A stretch of 33,813 nucleotides of DNA, taken from positions 1-33,813 of the forward strand of contig AJFK01000705.1 in the NCBI GenBank assembly GCA_000467715.1, read 5' to 3'. The notes under the pieces are model-generated. The model was not told the origin of the DNA. It worked only from the letters and a program-made list of their open reading frames with translations, and searched no databases. The position numbers and the translations under genes were made by a program. Origin of the DNA: Hysterium pulicare CBS 123377 (Eukaryota; Ascomycota; Dothideomycetes; Hysteriales; Hysteriaceae). Below are positions 1 to 7,508 of this stretch, piece after piece. Numbering within the stretch: position 1 is the stretch's first letter; each line of letters opens with the position of its first letter.

Positions 1-137
1 AACTCGAAAAGACGCCCACCATGCCCACCGTTGGAGCCGGACCCGACGTCGGGCGAGAGATCGCAACGACGTAAATCAGCAAAGCCGAGATTTCTTGGCC
101 GAACGCGTCCCAATTCAATGTGCCACCAGGCAATCAG

Positions 138-884
138 CAGGCAGCTGTGTCGTTCCGCTTCCTCTCACTACCGAGCGAACTTCGTCTAATGGTGTACGAA
201 AACTTGTCCATTACGGTCGAGCACTACCTATGGCGAACCGTTGAGACACGTCCAGGATACCTTGACATTGCTTGCGTCGTTCTCGTGAATGAGAGGGTCC
301 CAGACGCTATACTAAACACATGCCGATCTATACGAGCAGAAGCTGGTCCTTTCATACCGCAGCTTGGTAACAATCCTCCTCGAATCATCTCCTCATCATG
401 CGATGGTTTCAATGGGCTAATGTCGCTCATGCTACTCGCTATTTGGATGTATCATATGGGCTTTGACCACCTTGGCTTCGAGAGTATCGTGTCATGGGCA
501 CACCAGGGCTTCAGAGCCGCCGAATGCCAGAAACCTGTCCCCAACCCTGAGCGCCTTCATCAGTGGTTTCAGCGGCTGGCTCCTCGTCTCAAGTCTCAGG
601 GTATCGCAAAGCCTTTTGTGGAGGTCGCCATGTTAAAGCACTCCAGTCACTCGATGCTATCTTTTTCAAATAACGTGGTTAGAGCGGTGAAGATGGTCGG
701 TCCGAGGTGGAGAAACACGGGCATGGCGGTTCATATCAGATTCTTGGAGACTCTCCAGGATGAATTGATGGGGGACCGCACGGCGGAGTGGATGAAGAAC
801 GAGGTGGCGAAGAAGACTGGCAGGTCGGATGTGATATTCGAGTCGATTGGGAAGGAGGAGTGGGACAGGGTTTGGAATTCCTAG
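138..884 (+). CDS. F-box/2EXR-like protein, copy 1 (5' end missing)
   Basis: The reading frame carries the family motif FRFLSLPSELRLMVYE near its start, a central block with a conserved Cys (LNTCRSIRAEAGPF) and a C-terminal block (GMAVHIRFLETL) also found in the copy at 1.4-2.2 kb. No ATG precedes the motif in this frame: an in-frame TAA lies at 72-74 and the first in-frame ATG falls inside the motif. A donor-like GTAAAT at 71 and CAG acceptors ending at 137 or 140 would join it in phase to a frame open to the left edge, so the true start is probably upstream of the window. ELR-type motifs of this kind occur in fungal F-box-like and 2EXR proteins, which often act as substrate adaptors; function here is inferred only from that resemblance. 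The 5' half is C-rich and the 3' half G-rich. Confidence 0.6.
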   Translation, partial: QAAVSFRFLSLPSELRLMVYENLSITVEHYLWRTVETRPGYLDIACVVLVNERVPDAILNTCRSIRAEAGPFIPQLGNNPPRIISSSCDGFNGLMSLMLLAIWMYHMGFDHLGFESIVSWAHQGFRAAECQKPVPNPERLHQWFQRLAPRLKSQGIAKPFVEVAMLKHSSHSMLSFSNNVVRAVKMVGPRWRNTGMAVHIRFLETLQDELMGDRTAEWMKNEVAKKTGRSDVIFESIGKEEWDRVWNS

Positions 885-1419
885 ATTCCATCTTACGCCT
901 CCCTAGCAGACCTTAGCTATAGATGGAGCATGAGGCTAGATGTCAAGTTGCTATTCTGGATTTTCTCCGGCGATAAAACTCCGCTCATCCTACCTCGGAG
1001 TACGTGGAAGGTTTGATGGATACAAAAGTATCGGCAAATTCGAAGAAACATTGCCTTCAAGATGACGAGAATGTAAGATTCCTTCTAGGTGATTCAAGAA
1101 ATCAGAGTATGCGGGTCAATCAGGGTCTATATTCTAGTCATTCCGAGTGATTTGTTTAGCAGTAGGTAGGCTTGCGCAGTTCTACTCACACGTGCAATCA
1201 AACTTTCTCGCGAAGACTTATACAGTGTCTCTCTCCTCTTTTCTCAAAACCACCCAACGCTTCGTCGCTTCATCCAACTGCTCTTGAGAACTATCCGCGA
1301 TTCATCAACTTAGGATCAAGCCACGGTTAAGTCACAGATCCCCAAAGCGTCAGCGCTTCCTCACACTGAGGTCCCATTTCTCCCCACTGCTTTCCTTCAA
1401 TACTCAGTTTCAAGTTACG
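885..1419. other. Intergenic, no gene seen
   Basis: This is the 3' flank of copy 1 and the 5' flank of copy 2. The last 200 bases are pyrimidine-rich, as is common upstream of fungal start codons. No coding frame or repeat was recognised. Confidence 0.5.
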
Positions 1420-2183
1420 ATGGACTCTCTTGAGACAGTATGAAGCTCGCTTGATCCATCAACTTCTCATGATGAAGGGACGTCGATTGAACCACAGGCT
1501 CCAGCTTACTTCGACTTCCTCGCGCTACCGAAAGAACTACGTCTAATGGTCTACGAGCGAATTCCTCCATTGACTAGACACCTCGTTTGCAAATTCGGAT
1601 TATTTAAATATTCTTGTGCCCTCGTGGAGCAAGTGCCATCGAAAGACATTCTCTACACCTGCTCACTCATCAACGAAGAAGCCAAGCCCTTCATTCTTCG
1701 ACAATCCCAAACACCACCTCGCGCCATTGTCGACTCCTCCTCTGGCGAGCTTCATTGGAATTCCAAGCCCTTCGTCACGTTCACGAGTATCATCTATCAA
1801 CGTTGAATCTGTGTCTCAGTGTTGCGCTCGATAGCCCACAGATTCACTTCAGCAAGGTCGAATCCGGTTCGGGCCAATCGGATCTAGGTACGGACGAGAT
1901 CATTAAGCTATACAAGAACTGGTTTGTAAATGCGAAAGCAATGCTGAAGCATCACACTAAACCGCCTCTTGAAATTGCCCTGGTTAGGCACGACCGTGAT
2001 CGTAAATCAAACCGTTTTCACTTTATCTTGGAAAAGATCTGTAAGATCTTGAAGGACCGTTTGCCAAGCTTGGATGCTATGGGTATTGAAATCCGCATCA
2101 GATTTCTTGGCTCATCTATGCCTGGTGCCTGGGACGAGAAGCAACTTCTTGAAGCTGGGATGATGGTTATTCGTCGAATATGA
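1420..2183 (+). pseudogene. F-box/2EXR-like protein, copy 2, frameshifted
   Basis: An ATG at 1420 opens MDSLET and then meets an in-frame TGA at 1441. A 60-nt in-phase intron (GTATGA donor at 1438, CACAG acceptor ending 1497) would remove this stop and join to APAYFDFLALPKELRLMVYE, so it need not be a lesion. The frame continues through a block like the other copies (LYTCSLINEEAKPF) but stops at TGA 1804-1806. The rest of the family protein, ending in GIEIRIRFLGSS, continues in a different frame to TGA 2181-2183. The switch falls at about 1780-1805 and fits a 1-bp loss. I tried GT donors at 1787 with acceptors ending 1819, 1841 and 1852; none restores the frame. It is called a pseudogene, though a base-calling error is possible. 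Its 3' end overlaps the convergent kinase pseudogene by 17 bp. Confidence 0.65.
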
Positions 2184-3446
2184 ATTCATCGCTGATCCAT
2201 GGGTGTGTCAAAGCACGTTCAGCCACTACTCGTTCTTTGACTTCGAAGCAAAGCAGCTCTCTGATGCAAGTCCTGCATGTCTCACCAATCTCCAATTTGC
2301 AGCTCCAATTTGCAGCGCCAATGGAGATTATCAGTCTTGAGAGACATCTTCGAACGATAATCTTCACGAGTCTAGAAGAGATTGTTAATCTGGGTTTCGC
2401 CCCGCTGGAAAAACTCTGCACGTCGCCGCGTGTTAGTGAGCTCAGACAGCTCGTAGAAGGGCACTCTCCCCGTCAGGAGCTCGAAGCAAGTCACCCCTAA
2501 TGTCCAAATATCGCAGGGCAAGGGATCAGGTTGTTTACGGTCATCGCTAATCTTGTACCAAGCGAGCTCGGGCGACATGTAGAGATTATGCCCGCGTGCC
2601 TCGGCCCTGGGTTCAGGTTCAGGCCCAGCCTCGAGTTGCTCGAACTCGCTAGAGATACCTTTAGACAGGCCAAAATCGGCGATCCTAACACCCCAGCCGT
2701 GATCCGGCGGTCCCTGTTTGACCAAGACGTTCTTGAGTACTCGTCAGCTTCCGTCCTATCATAAGCAAGCTGGGAAGCGTTCACGCACTCTTGGCCTGAA
2801 ATCTCTATGGGCATAGCCTTTGGAATGCATGAACGCGATCCCCCTGGTTAGCTGTTGCAAGATACTGCGAATGTCCTGCATGGAGAGGCTGTTTCCCGAG
2901 TTCTGAACTTGTTGGCGTATGAGACCCTCCAAATCTCCTCGCTCGCAATACTCCGTGGCAATGTATAAATGGTTGTGCTCTACTCCGATTTCCAGATTAA
3001 GGCTGACGTACCAGCCAGATGCTTGTAGAAACAACCCCAGGTTCTGTTTGCTTTCCGTAAGTATAACCAAGTAAGGTTTTAGGAGATCCTCGGTGACACA
3101 CCTCCTCACGCTCAAATTCTGAGAACAAAAAATCAAGGAGAAGCTCTCTATTAGCCATTATCGCGCCCCAATCTCCCGGCCGTTTCGCATCGCTGATCAA
3201 CTCGATGCTCTTCACTGCTCGCAGCTGCGGCACCTCCTCATCATCCTGCTGGGCAGGAGACTTGCGTTCATGGAGTGCAACAACACCATAGCCGCCGCTA
3301 TCTTCAACTCTCTTTTCCTGCCATTCTTCGCGGGACCCTGAAGGAGCCGTGTACGAATGGACTTTACCCTCAATCATCTCTAAGTCGAAGAAGAAGTCGT
3401 TGAGAAAGTCATGGCGCTGCCTAGCGGTGGATGGGACGTCAGGCAT
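2167..3446 (-). pseudogene. Protein kinase-like pseudogene (three exons)
   Basis: Two phase-0 introns give a continuous kinase domain. Intron 1 is 3101-3044 (GTGTGT..CAG) and intron 2 is 2788-2732 (GTGCGT..AAG, CTGAC branch site). Visible motifs, N to C: degenerate glycine loop (DSGGYGVV), ATP-binding Lys (LRAVKSI), hinge (LYIATEYCERGDL), catalytic loop HRDFRPRN, metal-binding IADFGLSKG, MSPEL in place of APE, CDIWTLGV, and subdomain XI (RALTHPWI). The HRD and DFG aspartates are kept, but the usual catalytic-loop Lys is Arg. The frame hits TAG at 2374-2372. Further on, a perfect 13-bp tandem duplication (2291-2316) shifts the frame; without one unit the frame runs into the HPWI segment and the TAA at 2169-2167. 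The start is the ATG at 3446. The layout resembles fungal Ser/Thr kinases related to CAMK; substrate unknown. Confidence 0.8.
2291..2316. repeat. Perfect 13-bp tandem duplication
   Basis: The unit tccaatttgcagc occurs twice back to back (2291-2303 and 2304-2316). Thirteen is not a multiple of three, so the duplication shifts the frame of the kinase on the minus strand just before its last conserved segment. Confidence 0.95.
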
Positions 3447-3575
3447 GATTCCAAATGATCAGTCTTTGGAAGGTCGCCTGAACACATGTGCCGCAAGGCT
3501 GAATGCTAGAGAGGGCGAGGCTGAAGCAAGAAGCGCTGCAAAAGATGGCAAGAATCGAATATTGTTATCGCCAGA

Positions 3576-4356
3576 CTATCCCGCCAGCCTTGCCATGAAC
3601 TCTGCCGTCTCGCCGCCCTCATAGATCTCAACAAATACGGTAACATCCAAACCATCATTTATTGCCTTATGAACCTTCCTCCATAGTTCAGCCCACCTCT
3701 CCGGGGCTCTCTCGCCTTGCAAACGACACCCTACTACCAAAGACAATTGCCTTTTTGCGTAATGAGATGCAAATGGTTTGCCCAAATTTGCTTGAGAAAG
3801 CATTCTTTCCATGAGATAAATGATTCTCATGGCTTGAAAAAGAGTTTGATAAAGCTCAACCACGCGTAAGCGGTGATTATATTTAAAGCTCTCATTTATG
3901 GTTGATTTCATTGAATAATGTAGCGGTGTTGCTTTGATTTTGCGTTGAGTTCTCGTTGGTATTTGGTTTCTTTGGTTCTGGTTTACACGCTATCGTCACC
4001 GTTGACGACAAGATTCTCATGGCTTGTAGTACTTCATGTTCACACTCGGGTTCTGGAACTATGCGGAGGAAAATGGCTATTGGGTGAAACGATAAGGCTT
4101 CAGCGGCGACTAGACGGTTCGTTTGTAAAAGTTTCCTTGGGAGATATGATATTTCGAATATAATTTGATGCTCCTCGTCGGAGTTTTTAGATTTGTTTTG
4201 AAAGCTGTATTTTTGAGATGTGAGAGGAAGATGCTCGTAGATCATGAGGCGGAGTTCTTTGGACAGACCAAGCAAGTCTAATGAAGCTGGTGAATGGAGT
4301 TTTGGAGGTTGCCCCAGGTCTGTAGATGAGGTCGCCGATTGCTGGATTGAGGACAT
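3576..4356 (-). pseudogene. F-box/2EXR-like protein, copy 3, frameshifted
   Basis: The ATG at 4356 opens a short Ser/Thr-rich leader followed by LDLLGLSKELRLMIYEHLP and a block with a conserved-looking LLQTNRLVAAEA. The frame ends at TGA near 3892 in a low-complexity Asn/Thr/Gln stretch. The C-terminal part (LFQAMRIIYLMERML to DVTVFVEIYEG, the latter resembling the IRIRFLG block of the other copies) lies in the next frame, ending near 3576. Both frames are open over about 3985-3892, so the 1-bp gain lies somewhere in that span. A possible donor (GTAAAC near 3985) has no acceptor that restores the frame. It sits head-on to PTH1 with about 540 bp between the two starts. It is probably a pseudogene; a sequencing indel in A-rich DNA is the alternative. 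Confidence 0.62.
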
Positions 4357-4897
4357 GATGGTGAATTGGAAGTCGTACGGTATTGTTCATAGAGGTGCTA
4401 GTTTGATGGCATGAATAAATTTTCTCAATCGTCTCGTTCTGATTTGTGTACCATAAATGTAAGAGATGCAAAACTGAGAGATTTTGAAGCTCAAATCGGA
4501 GATACATTGTTGAGTAGTAGATATGGAGCGGCGATCGTCAGAGGCGAGATGAATAAGGGTTTTACCATGAACTTTCCAATCCATACGTCCTTCCATTCTG
4601 TACTTTGATGCCTTCATGAGAAGTGTTTGCTCTCTGTATTGTCTAAAAACCAGATCGCTAGGTTCTCTCAAAAAACCAGAAGTCTCTGTGACTCAAATCC
4701 CAAAGAGGCTGAGTAATGCGATATGAATCATCGCCTGTGACAAATGTCTTTTTTGGCTGTGGCGGTGCAGTCACGGAGACTCACAGAATCTCAACAAGAC
4801 ATTGCACACGCCACCTAATATATCATGCTCCCCATCTGCCATTCAAAATGCCGAAGAATATCAACTTTCAAGAAATTCATTCTCCTCTACGTACTAA
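4357..4897. promoter_or_regulatory. Divergent intergenic region upstream of PTH1
   Basis: This 540-bp stretch separates the start of copy 3 (minus) from PTH1 (plus). A TATA-like taatatat lies at 4816-4823, about 75 bp before the PTH1 ATG. Short open frames on both strands here lack protein-like composition. Confidence 0.35.
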
Positions 4898-5866
4898 ATG
4901 GAGACCGCCACCGCACGTGCCGACGTGCCACTCGGCGGGCCGAACCGCGACGATCTTAGAAAATTTCGGGATGAGGACGAGAGCGCATCCATCACCACCA
5001 CACCACCCATAAGCCATCGCGAAAGGCGGAAAGCGAAAAAACGAAAGCCATCGATTGCATCTATCAAATCCACCACATCTCCGACCACCCTCTCCGCCGC
5101 AGTATCGAAAACGAAGCCAAAGGCACAAGCCTCAACCCGCCGCACATCTATTACCATTCCCTCCACTGTAACTCTCAAGATCGAGACACCCCCCTCAATG
5201 CCTCCTGGCAAAGACCTCCCCCTATTCATAGCCTCCCTCGGCAACCCAGCCCCCAAATACACAAACACTCTTCACAGCGCTGGGCATACGGTCCTTACCA
5301 ACATAGCCCGCATCCGCCCCTTCAAACCCTTCACACGAGACCGACTCCTCGGCAACGGCTTCGTCGCGCGCCCGGATACCTCCCGTCTGAAATGGACGCT
5401 TCCTCGGCTACGCACATTGCCGGATGGCGAGTTGGCGCCTGGACAGGAGGATTGGCTGTTGTGGCAGAGTCCGAGTTTGATGAATGTGAGCGGGAAGGCG
5501 TTAGTGCAGGCGTGGAAGACTTGGGTTGCGGGGAGGAAAAGGGAGGGGCTGGATGGGGGGATGTTGGTTGTTGTGCATGATGAGTTGGAGGCGGCGTTGG
5601 GGAAGGTGAGTGTGCGGAGGGGTGGGAGTGCGAAGGGGCATAATGGGGTTAAGAGTGTGCAGGCGAGTTTTCAGGGGGCGGGGGGCATGAGATATGAGGA
5701 TATTGTGAGGGTGGGGATTGGGATTGGGAGACCGGAAAGTAGAGAGCCTAGTGCTGTTAGTCAGTATGTTCTTAGGAAGATGACGGCGAGGGAGTTAGAT
5801 GCTATGGATAGGGCAGCTGGGGATGTGATAATGTTGCTGAGGGATGTGGCGGAGGGGAAGAGGTGA
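4898..5866 (+). CDS. PTH1: Peptidyl-tRNA hydrolase, bacterial Pth1 type
   Basis: The 322-residue single-exon protein belongs to the Pth family, which cleaves peptidyl-tRNA released from stalled ribosomes and recycles tRNA; fungal members are usually mitochondrial. Family signatures are SLGNPAPKY (Asn116), the catalytic His126 in LHSAGH (canonical RHN reads LHS here), SLMNVSG (Asn196), HDELE (Asp228), GHNGVKS (His248, Asn249) and RVGIGIGRP. About 105 residues precede the catalytic domain, rich in Ser, Thr, Lys and Arg; they may be a targeting extension, or translation may begin at Met101 (5198). The gene is convergent with the small gene at 6.1-6.6 kb, 210 bp apart. Base composition flips inside the ORF: 27 C to 6 G in 5221-5280, but 5 C to 35 G in 5581-5640. 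All catalytic residues are present, so it should be functional. Confidence 0.95.
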   Translation: METATARADVPLGGPNRDDLRKFRDEDESASITTTPPISHRERRKAKKRKPSIASIKSTTSPTTLSAAVSKTKPKAQASTRRTSITIPSTVTLKIETPPSMPPGKDLPLFIASLGNPAPKYTNTLHSAGHTVLTNIARIRPFKPFTRDRLLGNGFVARPDTSRLKWTLPRLRTLPDGELAPGQEDWLLWQSPSLMNVSGKALVQAWKTWVAGRKREGLDGGMLVVVHDELEAALGKVSVRRGGSAKGHNGVKSVQASFQGAGGMRYEDIVRVGIGIGRPESREPSAVSQYVLRKMTARELDAMDRAAGDVIMLLRDVAEGKR

Positions 5867-6076
5867 CATGAGAGAGAGATACCCCAAACGACGTATATTC
5901 AAAAAATGATTCATCAATGTTGTTGAGCGTTCAAAGCTTGTGTATACTTTGATGTAATCTAATTGTACAAACAATCATTCGAGGCTTCCTTTGCCATGCT
6001 CCATAATATATGCAGTTCCTCTGAACATTTCTCTCAGCATCCCGTCCAGTACCCCCTTTCAGCCCCAGTTCCTCTC

Positions 6077-6643
6077 CTACCTTCCTCTCGGCTTCGCATC
6101 CCTAATACCCACTTGCAAATCGCTGACAACCTTTCCCTTGGCAGGAGAACCCTTCTTACTAACCTCCCTCTTGACCAAACGCTCACCTTCCACCCTCTCT
6201 TCAACAACTGTCCGACTGACTTCAGGATTCGCAGGGCTAATCTCCAGAGGATTGATGATATTTCCCTTGCCAGCAGTCTCTTTTTGTGACCCAGGGTCGG
6301 TCGAGTGCGACGCACTGAACGAAGCTACCTCCTGCTCAGCAACGGCATCATCACCGCCCGATTTGGAGTACTCGTCGCTCGTCATGCGGAACGTACTTGT
6401 GCCGTCGGCCGTGGTCGGGGGTTTGATGCCATCGCGGTTGAACTTGGGGTCGACGTGTGTACCTGAGGCAGTCGTGGAGTCGGCTTTGGAGGATTGGGTC
6501 TGTGATTGGGGCGAGGACTTGGAGGGGGGGTTCTGTTTCGGTGCGATTGAGAGAGGGCGGAAGAATTGTAAGGGTCCGCTCGGGCGGATGTTATGGCCGA
6601 GCTGGAGGGCTCGCTTCATGGTGGAGGTGGGGAGCTTAGGCAT
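6077..6643 (-). CDS. Unrecognised small protein, possibly mitochondrial
   Basis: I do not recognise this family with certainty. The preferred start is the ATG at 6643 (188 residues): MPKLPTSTMKRALQLGHNIR is basic and without acidic residues, like a mitochondrial presequence. An in-frame ATG at 6745 would add 34 residues that look like translated leader. The body is hydrophilic and probably disordered, with a Gln/Ser-rich stretch, a segment FRMTSDEYSKSGGDDAVAEQ and a charged C-terminal part containing NPLEISPANPEVS. No membrane segment is seen. It is a single exon, convergent with PTH1. It shows the C-rich to G-rich coding-strand switch seen in its neighbours, which supports it being a real gene. 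Confidence 0.62.
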   Translation of the reverse strand: MPKLPTSTMKRALQLGHNIRPSGPLQFFRPLSIAPKQNPPSKSSPQSQTQSSKADSTTASGTHVDPKFNRDGIKPPTTADGTSTFRMTSDEYSKSGGDDAVAEQEVASFSASHSTDPGSQKETAGKGNIINPLEISPANPEVSRTVVEERVEGERLVKREVSKKGSPAKGKVVSDLQVGIRDAKPRGR

Positions 6644-6745
6644 TGCTGCGGGCCGGATGTAGGTTTGGTCAATTGAGAAGGAAATTTGCTGCGTTGGATA
6701 ATTTTGCTCCTTTGAATGGGCTTTGAATGAATTGAGAGATATCAC

Positions 6746-7508
6746 AATGTTTTGAAGTTGAGGTGCTGTTGTGGGGAAGCTGGAATGCGGAAGGTGGTGC
6801 CGAGGTAGTGATCGACATGGGACAGTAGTATGAGGTCATATCGATCTCCCTATATGAAAACAGTTCGACTGATCAATTGTAATGTACCACAATGTGTGTC
6901 ATTATCTATTATATTATAGACTTCTATAGCCCTGTAAGCGTGGATAGATTCTATTCTATATGGTACTTTCTATATATGCTTAAGGACGGCAACTGGCTTT
7001 AGCGCCTTGTACTGAGTCTAAATTGGCTTCGTAGGATGATGGTAAAGAATATGCTAGATGCGGACCCATCCTCCAATTGAAAGTTTCCATGTAGCTCTGA
7101 TTTCACTATCTAAGATATATAGAGATTATAAAGACATATGATCAAGTATCTTTTCAGTAGCTACCCTACCACACGCCTACATAGTGGCTAGAAGTACTAT
7201 AACGTAATAGCGTATACTCCCCAACTCCCGCGTCTACTCAAACATATTTACAGCGGAAATGAATCAACCGCGTCCTATCCAAGTAAAGCAAGTGCTGCGC
7301 GCTCCAATCAGATATCCAAAGTGAAAAGAAGAACAGGCAAATGCAACAAACGGCAACAGCAGGTAGAAGTGCCCAATCAACATCAAAACAAGGGCAAGAA
7401 AACGCAGGAAAATCAACATTAGCCTCCTCACGGCGAGATTTTCGCCAAATGTACAAGATTAACAAGTATAAAACAGAGTTCTAATCCATCCCTTCTTAAC
7501 CCCTGATC
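6746..7508. other. Intergenic with AT-rich island
   Basis: Roughly 6840-7210 is rich in short A/T words (tatatta, ctatatat, gatatataga) and differs from its surroundings. No coding frame is convincing. It may be a decayed, possibly RIP-affected insertion, but no terminal repeats or target duplication were seen. The right part is the 3' flank of the RFX gene. Confidence 0.4.

Noticed and set aside
21-74. ATG at 21 as the start of copy 1
   Set aside because: It runs in the right frame but stops at TAA 72-74, and no GTAAAT-to-CAG intron restores its phase; a start outside the window fits better.
1787-1852. Possible intron (GTATCA donor) to explain the frame switch in copy 2
   Set aside because: Acceptors ending at 1819, 1841 and 1852 all lead to the wrong frame or an early stop, and no good branch site is present.
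3892-3985. Programmed ribosomal frameshift in copy 3
   Set aside because: No classic slippery site was seen, and the other broken copies shift at different places and in different directions.
4387-4671. 94-codon minus-strand frame
   Set aside because: There is no motif, no supporting splice structure, and composition is typical of chance frames.
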